Below are positions 36,505 through 46,824 of a DNA stretch of 64,000 nt, piece after piece. This DNA is from Klebsormidium nitens. Lineage: Eukaryota > Streptophyta > Klebsormidiophyceae > Klebsormidiales > Klebsormidiaceae. The translations under genes were made by a program, and so were the position numbers. The notes beneath the pieces are model-generated. The model worked only from the letters and a program-made list of their open reading frames with translations. It was not told where the DNA came from and ran no database searches. Numbering within the stretch: the first letter of the stretch is position 1; the number at the start of each line of letters is the position of its first letter. Location: NCBI GenBank assembly GCA_000708835.1, contig DF237064.1:1-64000 (forward strand), read 5' to 3'.

Positions 36505-38156
36505 GGCTCCTTGTCCCTCTACTTCTGAAAAAACTCAACAAAGAAATGAAAAATACCTCTGAAAAGTTTCACTTTGCACATGATGGTTCCTATGCATGTA
36601 CTATGATGTAGGCTTGGAGCGCCCTTCAGCATCAGGCCGGGCGGCCGCGCGCCTTGCAACTAGCTGCATCTTTCTGCGCTCGGCTAGCTCAGCTGGCTAG
36701 AGTGCAGCTCGATACAACTGCCACGTGCCTTCCACTTGTGGTTGGCCCGAAGGTCCGCGGGTCAAATCCCGTAGTTTGCAACTTTCTCTGGACGGAGGGG
36801 TTGGCCTGCCTCCTTTCGGAATTTTCTGTGGATCTGGCTAAAGGTCCTTCAAGTATGCCTGGCTGCGGAGAAAATCTTCGCTAGCCGGCGCAGAGAGATA
36901 ACCCGAAGTCACCACTTGAATATATAAGGCTTTTTGGCAGGGGGCGGCCTAGTCTCGGCGGCCGCGGCGGCCGGCAGCTCGCGCGCAGTCGAGCGGGTTT
37001 GGCAAAGGCCACGTCACCAACTTCAAGTTGTTGGCCCGCACGCTTCAGCTTCGGTTGAGTCGACGTGGAGGGCGGCAACTTTCGAGTTTCCACCGAGTGG
37101 AAAGCTTGGCGAACCGGTTGTGAGAACACGGGTGGCGAACCCCAAAGTGTCGACGCTACAACTAGGTTAAACTGGGGTTGGTCATGGCTCCGGGTTCTTA
37201 GCACACTACACATTGCCTAGGTTAAGCTTAGCCGTGCAGTATCTAGAAGTTAGCATTTCCTGTCGAAGCAGCATGAAGGTGTCGAGCCCGGTGTGACCCG
37301 CCGGACGCCCCTTGGGTTTTGAATTTGAATCTGGATCCCATATTCTCGCAACGCCCTCATCCACAAATGGAAAACCGCTAATGCCGGCCGCAAATTTGAA
37401 GGCCCTGTTCCGGCGTCGAATCCTTTCCACGCTTTCAAGCGCCAGATTCTTCGATGAATCTCCTTCGATAGTGCGATTCTCGTGTCCAGCTGGCGCCGCG
37501 TAGCACCACCAAGCGTGGAAGAAGCTCTTGTCACTTGTGCAGAGATACCCTTCGCTTCTGGAAGCTCATCCATCATGGAGCCGTCCCATGCGCGCTTTTA
37601 GGGCAGCCCTCGATCAGGAAAAGTGGAGGGAAGTGTTCAAAGGTGGAGGCGCAAGATTCTGCAAGCTTGAAGAAGCGCGGCTGGAGAGAGAAGAAGCAAA
37701 TTGAATAACTGGGTTGTTGTGATCCAACGGCTTGTTCCTTGAAAGTTGATGTGGCACCTAGCTGGTTCGCTCTGGAGTGTCTGAAGCTGCAGCAGCACAC
37801 GAGAACGGGACGGCAGTGCGAGGACGTTTTTGCTTCTTCGAAGCATTCCCGGAGCATTGTTTTGCAAGGGTCAACTCAAATAAGGCAGTCAGCTGACAGC
37901 TAGGCGAGCTTTAAGTCCACTTCATCTCTGCATGCTCATCGCTTCCAAGAGAAGCTCAGGACAAGTGTGAAGGAGTCAGTGCGGGACGAGCTTGGGCAAC
38001 TAGAAAGCCTATCCAAAACTCTGTCGACTGAAGCTGGCATGGCATGCTGACCATCAATAAGATGAAGTCCCTTTCATGAGAAGCTAGAAACTTTGAAAGC
38101 CCGCACAAGGCTGTCGCCCTTTCTTACTTCTTCAGTCGCCAGCACCAATCTGGTTC
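36505..38156. other. Divergent upstream region of PDCD2 (-) and the armadillo-like gene (+)
   Basis: It holds the tRNA-like element at 36678-36780 and a GC-rich block near 36945-36990 (ggcggccgcggcggccgg). The remainder has only overlapping chance frames. Promoters of both flanking genes should lie at its two ends. Confidence 0.4.
36678..36780 (+). other. tRNA-like element, probably a decayed tRNA or tRNA-derived repeat
   Basis: tagctcagctgg at 36685 fits the RNA polymerase III A box and tRNA D arm. A 5-bp T stem with loop (gcggg/cccgt around tcaaatc) lies at 36756-36772, near a B box. The 103-base length would need an intron or a long variable arm. The 5' and 3' acceptor strands pair poorly and I cannot place a clean anticodon loop, so I do not call a functional tRNA. 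Confidence 0.35.
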
Positions 38157-41100
38157 ATGGAAGATGAGCTTCCCTCGATTCCGACTGCTGAATTGGTGGA
38201 AGTCATCCATACACGACGCTTCAAATTCCGCTCCGTCTCAGTCGCTAGTATACTTACACAGCTGGTTGGACGAGCGCTGAGTCTTTTACAGGTAAGAAAC
38301 TTTGGTCTTTATTGTTATAGGTTCATGCTCAGATTCTCGGCACATGATTGTGAGTCATTGGTTCTGATGGAGCAGCGTGTCTGACCAGAACTCTCTGAAC
38401 TTCAAACCAGATGTGTCTGCTAGCACAGGAGTGTAACCTCTGGCAGCTGCATTGTTACGCAGGCCCAGTCCCTCTTCACTGGGAGAACATATTGGTCTTT
38501 GACATGCATTTTAGGGACCGGCAAGCTGATCAGTGCCTTCACAGCACTCCAGCTTATGGAAAACCTGCAATGCTGCATAATGTGGTTAAAATACTAGATG
38601 CTGGTAGTGCAATGAGAGGTGTTTTGGCCGGTATAATGATGTGGACAATGCTGTCGACATCGTTTTCTTTTCTGAGCAGAAATTAAAGAATAAGGCCCGT
38701 ATCTGGTTGACGTCCTGACATTGTCCTGAGTCAACAGAATGCTGGACACATTTAGCTTAGAGATGTCATTGATGAGTAATGCCGATCAAGACTGGCGATG
38801 TACTTTCACGATTATCAGATAGATTGGGTGCAATCTGCATTGTGAGGAGGCATGCCCCTTAGTAGCCAGCTTCAAATGTGGACAGTTTCAAGAGAAAAGG
38901 CATTCTTGACATGCTCTTCGTACTTTGCCATATGGTGTCCCGTCTTGCCACATCAAGAGTTATTGGAAGAAGTAAAGAAGACAAAATATGCTGGTTCTCT
39001 GCAGTGTACGCAGGGCTTGATCTGAATTCTTGACTTTCTGTGATACAGGCTGGGGAGTCAGCGCAGAGTCCTGCCACGGCCTTTGCTGATGAATTCGATG
39101 ATGGGGCGGCCGAGCTGGAGGCGATTGAAGCTGAGCTTGAGGCCTTGTATGATATCCGAGTGTGCACCTTTCTGGTGTCACTGCTAAGCTCGGCCTCTGC
39201 AAGCACGCGCGTGCTGGCTGGGGCCACGTACTTGCTGGCAATGATGACAGCAGGGAAGGGAAGCAATGCTGAGGAGTGGAGGATGCAGGTGAGCCCCTTG
39301 TGCTTTTCCATGATCTGTTATAGTCGTTCAGAACCGGTCGGCTAGTCTAGTGCTCTTCGGGGGGGTGAAATATGTCACCAGCTGATTGAACTACTCAGCA
39401 ATGCTGAGAAGGGGAGGATGCAGGTGTGCCCCTCTTACTTTCCCATGATCTGTCATGATCTTCAAGGGTCGGTTGGTTAGTCTTGTTCTCTCTGGGGGCA
39501 ACATGTGTCACCAGCTGATTGAAGTATTCGGCCAAGTCTCCTCATGCCTAATGTTTGGATTTTATTTTAAATTCATTGGGCTTGTCACCCAGGATGCACG
39601 ACAATGTGGGGCACATGCAAACGCGCCCCTCATTTCGACTCTCATCCTCATGTATCGTAACCTATGCAATGGTTGCGATCAAGGCCGAAAACACCTATGT
39701 CGCCCGTCGAGGCATCATTTCTAAACCCTGAACTTTCTGTGGAGTTCTTCCCAATCATATCGAAAGAACGAAGTACCCCTGCATTCATTTTCTGCGGCCT
39801 GGTCCCATTTAACTCTCTGCCAAAATGCTGACAACTTTGACGACTCTCATACACAATGCTGACACCGTCTTCATCGCTGGCCCTTTCCACATCATCAACA
39901 TGTCTCATCTCCTTCTCGCAGATGACTAAAGGGTGCGGGATCCTGCGCCTGGTGGCCCTGCTGTCCGCCCAGAGCAGCTCCGTGCGCTTCAACGCGCTCC
40001 TCGTCCTCGTGAACTTCCTGCGCCACTGCCCCGCCAGCCACAAGGAGGTGCTGCGGCTGGGGGCGCTCCGCAAGTTTGCGCTCCTGCTGGAAGAGGCGGA
40101 GGACGAGCCGCAGCAGAACCTGTGCGCCGACGCGTTCGAGTGCCTGGCGCGTTCGGAGGTGCCGGCAATGCAGGGGGAGTTGCTGCAGACAGGTGAGGCA
40201 GTAAGGAAAATAGGCTTGAGAAAGATACATTTCATCTCTTGTTGTGATCTCTTGCCGCCTGGCCCTCTGGTTCACTTTGCGTGGAAGGGCCTTATGCATG
40301 CACCCTCTCCACTAGTTTTGAATATGTTAAGGCAAAGTTATGACTGGTTCATATCAGGCATGCCCTTTAATTGGCCTTGGGCTTGGGGATAAACTCAAAA
40401 GTAGAGCGCTACCGAGTAAGCCACGTCTCCATTTGCCAACCCAGTTCTTCAAAGAATGTCTACTGCCAAAGGATTCCTACTGCGGACTAACCTGGGGTTC
40501 TCTTGCAGGCTGTATGGCCAAAATAGTGTCATGGTTGGGCTGTGCCAGCAGCGACCGGGTGGCTGGAAAGGTCCTCAAGTCCCTAGCTGGGATGGTGGAG
40601 TGGGACGGGCCTTTTGACACCAGCCTGGCAGTGGGTCTCCAGCTTGCGGGGCCGCTTATGGCGCTCGTTAGAGGCACGGGCTCGACGGCGCTGCGTGCGG
40701 TGAGCCACTCTGCTGACTTTGGCTCAAAGGTTGTGGCCCTATCGGTCGTCAGAGCTGTTAGGAGAAAGTCAGGTGGCTTAGATGATCCTAAAGGACACGG
40801 TGTCAGGATCTGTGGACAGACATCATGAATTTTTGTTGTAATCTGCATGGAGTGGAAGCCCAGAATTCCGTCACCAAAGCTGCACAATCAACCCTTCAAT
40901 GACAGCAGACACAATCTGTTCTGTTCCCTCAAACCCTGCGCTAACCAACCTCGACTACGTTTATAACTACAGGTCGCCCTGGAAGCTCTCGCCACCATCT
41001 GCGCAGCGCCAGAGCATGGTCCCCGTCACCGCGAGGAGTGCCGTGCGCAGGGGTGCGTCTTGCTGCTGGTCGGTCTGTTGGAGAGCGCCAACGACAGGGA

Positions 41101-42871
41101 AACACTTGTCCAGGTAGGGGCCCGCGAAGCAGAGTTTGCAGATCAAGCAACTGGTTCGGGAAGAGTTGGCTCTCCAGATTTTACTGTTTGTGGGCGAGGT
41201 CTTGGTTATTCAACTAATCAGTTCATTCGTCGTTTGTTAGGAAGGGAGTCGATGTGGTGGCCTCGAAAAGGTGTCAGAAGTGGCATTGTTCGAGCTTGAT
41301 GACCCGCTCGTACTTTCTCAATCTCGGTTGGAGTGCCCAATGAGTCCCCTTTGTTGTTTTTGAAAACGAAGACATCCCCACAACCTCTCTGATAAGTCCG
41401 TTCATGTAGAGGCTGACTTCGTTTGCTTTCTCAGTCCTCTTTCCTTCCCAGGTGCTCAATATTCGATCCGTCTCACCTCCCCAAAGACTGGTGTTGTCCC
41501 CACCGTTTGTCCTTCGGATTTCCGAGAAGCTCGAGGCTAGCCGCCTCTCCATTATCCGGCGCCCATTGCCACCTCTAAAAGTAGTCTTTACCACAACTTC
41601 CTTCTCAGACCTTCCTCTTCTAAAGTCTTCGAACAATGCCGTACGGGAAATTGCCATCTGCCCACTCGGCCCGCTTCCAGGTGCTCAATTCTTTGGCCGT
41701 CCTCCCATCATCCGCGTCCCCAAGCACCCTGAACCATGCGGTACCCCTCCTCTCACATCTTCACGCCTTACGGAAGATCCACGCCTTGCGGAAGATCCTT
41801 TACCATCCGCTCACTCGGTTCCCCTCCCTCTCCAGGTGCTCAACTTCCTGGCCGTCCTCGCCGCCCTCGACCCCCGCTGCCGCGAGGAGATCTGCAACAG
41901 CAGCTGCCAGTACCAGCTGCAGCGCTTCGTGCGGCCGCCCGGCCTGACGAGCCCCCGCAAGAGCTACGCGGCCGTCATAAAAGAGGAGAAAAAGCCCGGG
42001 AGCGACGCGCCGCTCGAAGTGGACGAGACGCTGGTGGCCGAGGAGCATGCGGCCCTGGTGCACTTCCTTCTGCAGGTGGGTTAGGGCGTCGTTTCTTTTT
42101 TGGGTTAGTGTTGAGGCTGAGTTTGGGTGCGGCGAGTTGGGGTTGAAGCGTGCACTAACCATGTACCGAAACCTTGGATGATCAAAACGGGTTTCCTTCA
42201 AACAGGTTTGGTCGAGGTTGGTGATGGCCGACGGTCAGGATGTGCCAAAAGGTTTACAGAGCGATTTTCATTGAGCAAGCAGCTTTGATGCGTACGCTCG
42301 GTTTGCTTTTCAATTGGATAGGATCCGCTTTTTATGCGTTGAAGAACATAGGGCATTCGGATTGTTGTCGGAATCTGCATAAAAAATTCCGCTTGCCTGG
42401 TCGGATTGTTGGAAAATAATTCTATGCTGATTGGCTGGAATCCTATGCTGATTGGCCGGCATTTCGAGCCAGTTTTCGAGCTTTTGTGGCAGTGAGTAGG
42501 TCCAAAACTGAAACCTTGGATGAGAAGGTCAACTTTTCTGCAGTATGTCTCTTATAGACAGGCAACAACACAACCGTGCTGCTCAGTATTTTTGGAGCTC
42601 AAATTTAAGTAGAGTCAAATAGTAGCTTGCTGACATCCCCAAGACTTGAAAGTCCGCTAAAATTCTGAGCACGACGAGCCAAAATCATGGATGCCCGAGT
42701 GAGTTCTTTTGTATTGGTCCGAATCTGCAGGAACGGTCTCTCAACCTAGTTGCTCGATTCGTGCAGATCTGCTCAACGAAGCGTCCTCTTCACTTTCCGG
42801 AGTGCCGTGACAAGGTGTCCTCGCCTGTGAAAATTGGAGCCAAGATTGCGGCTCGCGTCGGTGCTGATTAG
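38157..42871 (+). CDS. Armadillo/HEAT-like helical repeat protein, seven exons
   Basis: Exons 38157-38291, 39049-39288, 39922-40192, 40509-40699, 40973-41113, 41836-42075 and 42731-42871 (TAG) join in phase, about 452 residues. The protein is Leu/Ala-rich and helical throughout. Stretches typical of armadillo-like repeats are ILRLVALLSAQSSSVRFNAL with LVNFLRHC; KIVSWLGCASSDRVAGKVLK with SLAGMV; VALEALATIC; and VLNFLAVLAALDPRCREEI. An acidic segment (FADEFDDGAAELEAIEAELE) precedes the repeats. No catalytic motif is visible, so a scaffold role is the most that can be inferred. Exon 1 is the least certain join: it is phase-compatible, but 757 nt separate it from exon 2. Introns 2 and 5 carry copies of adjacent exon edges. 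Confidence 0.75.
39262..39533 (+). repeat. 135-bp tandem duplication spanning the end of exon 2 and its donor
   Basis: agcaatgctgag...aggatgcaggtg at 39262 (with the genuine donor after 39288) is repeated at 39397. The following intron sequence up to gtcaccagctgattgaa is also duplicated, with scattered substitutions. The second copy has a gtgtgc donor. Confidence 0.9.
41440..41720 (+). repeat. Two decoy copies of the acceptor edge of exon 6
   Basis: The true exon 6 start, ccag then gtgctcaacttcctggccg at 41836, has upstream relatives gtgctcaatattcgatccg (about 41453) and gtgctcaattctttggccg (about 41681). Each follows a pyrimidine tract ending in ccag. Confidence 0.8.
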
Positions 42872-43966
42872 CGGCTCCAGTCGGCTATGTGTATATACAC
42901 TGCACCGGCTTATACCATATGAAGGCAGTTCCGCCGCATCTTAGAAGCACTTGCTGGGAAGTTGCACAGATAGTCCCAGGTGTACATATACTGTAACACG
43001 CACTCAACATACTCGCAGGGGTGAGGTTTTTAACACACTTCAGGCTCGATCCTACCCCAGACACTCAGTAGCCACTAGATTCTTTTATTCTTTACATTGA
43101 ATCTCACCCGTCTGGAGTGCGGTCTTGCGAAGCAGGTTCATCCTGCCAAGTTTTGGCGCTCCAGAAACGCTGGAAGTGACATTTAAACAAATGGTACACA
43201 AGAGGTAGCTTCATTACTTTGTCAACCTGTTACTTTTGAAGCAATGTACACTAAGGCTGATGAGGGCAGGCTGTAATTTGAGAAAGCGGAAGCTCTTGGG
43301 CCCTATTTCTAAAGCTATCGGACATCTCTTCTTGTTCTGAACTGTCGCGACATGGACTGATTGCATCCCTCCAATGGTAATTGCTTGTATAGAAAGTTCT
43401 GTCCCTTTGGAGAGCCTTTCATGCCCGGATTCTAATTGGAGAACCCGCTGTGTCGTGTGCATGATACGCTAGGTAGCTTTGATAACAAGTTCAGCTCATA
43501 TATCAGCTTTGGGCACGCCGCATCGATCCAGAGGACGTTCATGCTTAGCAGCTGAAATAAACGTCTGCATTTGCAATGCCACATGACGGGACTTACTGTT
43601 GATATGCGGGCTAGATTAATCAAACGCATGTCTGCCTCACTTCAACCTGGCCAATAGGCCGTAGCCTGGGTGCTGCAGCTGGGAATTACAGCTATCTTGT
43701 GCAGCAGATTGCAATGCCATGAGAGAAGATTGATGATTTCAAATTGTATGCCGAGTACATCTGACGGCCACTTTGACGATAATGTCATAGCCGATGCCGG
43801 GCCAGGCCTCAGCAGTCGAGTCAATTGAGGCACTTGACACATACGTGATATAGCATAAGCAATCCGGAACGAAATATCAGTGCGGCAAAGCTAGGAGGAT
43901 GCATAAGCACTGTCCTGAGAGCTTACTGGTTCGACCCCGCTGACCCACAAAGCTTCAAAGCGACTA
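42872..43966. other. Tail-to-tail intergenic interval
   Basis: It lies between the stop codons of the armadillo-like gene (+) and the MYND gene (-). Only short chance frames are present. Confidence 0.5.
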
Positions 43967-45366
43967 TTACTGTTCGCAAACAGCGCTATGGCCTGCCTTC
44001 CATGCTCTTTTCTGACAGGCCCTGCTGCAATACGCTGTGAGCTTACACTGGCTACAACTCGCAAACTCTTTTGACCGCTCCTCGACGTTCTTGCAATCAG
44101 GTGCGGAACACTGCCTCAGCGGATGCGTGATCAACTTGAAAGATCTGGCTTTGCCTGGCTCTTGTGGACCAGGCTCCTGACCTGATCGAACGCTACTATT
44201 CTCCTCAATCCCGTTATCTTCCCCAAGCTCGCGATCAAGGAGTGAGGTTAGGCGTGACTTTTCCGTCGCACAGATCTGGGAGAGAGTCCGTGACCGAGCC
44301 AACATGGGCCGGCTCTTCATGATCCCCTTCCTTATCTTGCGTCGCTCCTCCTCAGTTGTCTTCCCTCCCATTAGCCTGATGTAATCTGTTTGGTTTAGTT
44401 GCACACCCCCCTTCCTCTGAACCTCGCTCCACAATACTGCCTCCCCAAAACGTTTTGAGAAGACACTGAGGCTGGAGCAGGCAGCAAGCGCCCTGGCACA
44501 ATCTAGAAACTCGCGATCGGTGAAGAAGTGGGAGCAGAGGAACGGGAGGTTGAAGGCGGCAAGTTTGTGAAGGATAACCAGTACAGTCTCAATCTCGTGC
44601 CGAGACTCGCTCTCGCTCAGATGGTTCACCGCTGCAAGGCACAGTGGTGCAATCCTTTCCAATGTGCGGGGGAGCATGTGAGGCGCCGGCCAAAGGACGA
44701 CCATCAGCGCCTCGTTCACGTATCTCCCATCGTAAAAATACTCCCCGACCCTTCTGAGAATGCAGTTCAGGAACACGGCACGCCTGGCTAGGCTCCGCTT
44801 GACGCCGTGAGACCAGATGAGCAGAGTATGGAGCGTGCTTAGAAGCGCCCCCCCTGTGGCAAAGACAAATGCATCCATTGTTCCATTGGTGCACGGGCCC
44901 GGGTAGTCGGCCGTCTCGAGCAGGTACAGCCTCTGCAGCACATCCAGTAGATCCTCGCACCGATCTAAGACGAACCTTGCGCACCGCTTATCTTGCATCA
45001 GCTTCTCCAGAACTCGGCAGTAGAGCACGCCTTGTTCAAAACGAGCTCGTCACCCCCCTCCCGTTTTACCTCCACCCAGTTTCCATTGGCGGCCTCCTCC
45101 AGACCCCTCAAAACCTCCCCAAGCAAACCGTTCTCCAGCAGGTACGTCGCTGCTCCAACCCCCGTGCCAATGTGCTCCTCGAAAGGGTTTGGCAGGGCGG
45201 ACTGTAGGCCTTGAAGCACATCAAGCTTCTCGTAAACAGTGCCTGAGGCAGTGCACTCCAGGACTTTCTTGAGGAAGGGGCACGTTTCTGGCGCCTCAAA
45301 TCTGATAGTGGGTGCAGGTTGGTCTTCGACCGGTCGGCAGAGAGTGCTGATCGATAGTGAGCCCAT
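43967..45366 (-). CDS. MYND zinc-finger protein with armadillo-like helical body, two exons
   Basis: Two frames are joined most simply by a 65-nt intron: exons 45366-45070 and 45004-43967, giving 444 residues. The donor is GAG/gtaaaa and the acceptor ttctggag. The body is helical and Leu-rich (LLDVLQRLYLLETADYPG, LNCILRRVGEYFYDGRYVN, LERIAPLCLAAVNHLSES). A basic Ser-rich linker precedes a C-terminal MYND finger: CSAPDC, then CSQCKLTAYCSRACQ and HSAVC, holding the eight zinc ligands in the usual order. MYND fingers bind short Pro-rich peptides in partner proteins. If the short intron is wrong, the alternative is a frameshift at about 45005-45040, because the upstream frame stops soon after. 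A role is not predictable beyond protein interaction. Confidence 0.78.
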
Positions 45367-46824
45367 ATTCTCATGCCACCGCAGGTCTTTAGTACGTCGC
45401 TGGATGCAGCTGTCTGGCTGCTATCGCTTTGAGAGGGTAGCCGTGGGCAGGCGCAGCCTCCAGCTGTAGGTGTCCTCAACCAGGGGTTTCAGCTCAACTT
45501 CCGACTCTCTGAGTCTCTGACTCGTCTCTCCGACTCTCTCGTCCAAACGATGCAAAGCTTGGCACCTTCTTGAAGTTCAAGACGAAGCCGCCAACTTGTG
45601 AATGAATTTCTCTAACTGCTGCTGAAACCCGCGCGAACCCTTAGGTAGCTGAAGCCTTGTTACGGTCGGAGCCGGCCGCCGGCGCGGCCGGCCTCGCGGC
45701 GGCCACTGGCCGCGCCCGGCCGCGAACCGGCCGGTCTTCTGGTCCAGCTGCTGCAGCGCCAGCAATGCAACGTACAGGCTAAACATGCGCTCAATGATTG
45801 AGACCCCGGCGCTCGCATGCGGCTTAAGATACTGTTAGTCGGTTGCTAAGGGGGCGGCAGCTGCGCCCCCGGGCCCTGCAACGATGCAAAACAGCATAGT
45901 CACTGCACTGAGCCGCAGCCGCGACGTGATTATCTTGCGATTCCGTATGATCATGATGGTCCGACTCGGCAAGTATCCTCGATCCGGTCATATTGATCCG
46001 AGGGTCCGACTTTTGACTACTGCATAGCTTGCCTGGACTAAATCCAAATGTCAAACGAAGGACCTGTGAGAATTGTGTGTGTGGAGTCTAGACATACCGT
46101 ACTGATCGGCCGGGCAACAATTCTAGTAGGACCTCAGGTTGCGAGCCAGTGCATCATGGCGTAAGAACGGGGCAGCCGAGCGAATAGCTCCATATATGCA
46201 GCCCGCCCCGCTTCTTCGTTCAATTAAGAGTCCCCCGTCACATGAACTCTCAAAATCTAGCTGGTGCATCTAGGTGTTGCCAGCCCGGCCACGTGAATAC
46301 TTGTGGCCAAGAGGCACTGATGAAAGCTCGTGCTGACAATCTGGATGCGTTAGTTGTCCACTTGTCGATCTTGACCGATCGTGCAGAAGTGCAACCGGCA
46401 TTAGTCGTAAGCTTAGTCTTGACTTTTTGTTCGTGTCGAACTTGCAAACTGCTGATCTTTATGCACAAATATTGATAAAGTACCTTTTCAACCTTTTGCC
46501 GAAGGACTTCATACGACAAAGAGCGTGGACGATTTCGAAGGTTCCCCCTTAAGCTCATCGTGTCTCTTGACGGGTGGCCGATTCAAGTTTCAAGACTTCG
46601 CTCAAAAGCCTAGCAGGAACACATACCACAGAGAGCTCGAACGAGCAACCGATGGTACCTCGAACCTAGCCCGTCTTTTGACTCTCAACCTACTCGACAC
46701 ACGTCCTTCTAATCATGATTTCCGCTGCTTCATATGACAAGGACGAAGGCCAGAACGTATGACTTTGAGCTACGAACGATTCTACTGACCGTTAGGTTTT
46801 GACATCCGCAACACAAGCTGGTCA
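45367..46824. other. Intergenic interval with a GC-rich palindromic block
   Basis: This is the upstream flank of the MYND gene and the 3' flank of the giant gene. At 45665-45740 there is a dense run of ggccgg/gcggcc/ccggcc palindromes able to form stable hairpins. A 69-codon minus-strand frame (45786-45577) crosses it but looks compositional. No other feature is seen. Confidence 0.4.
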
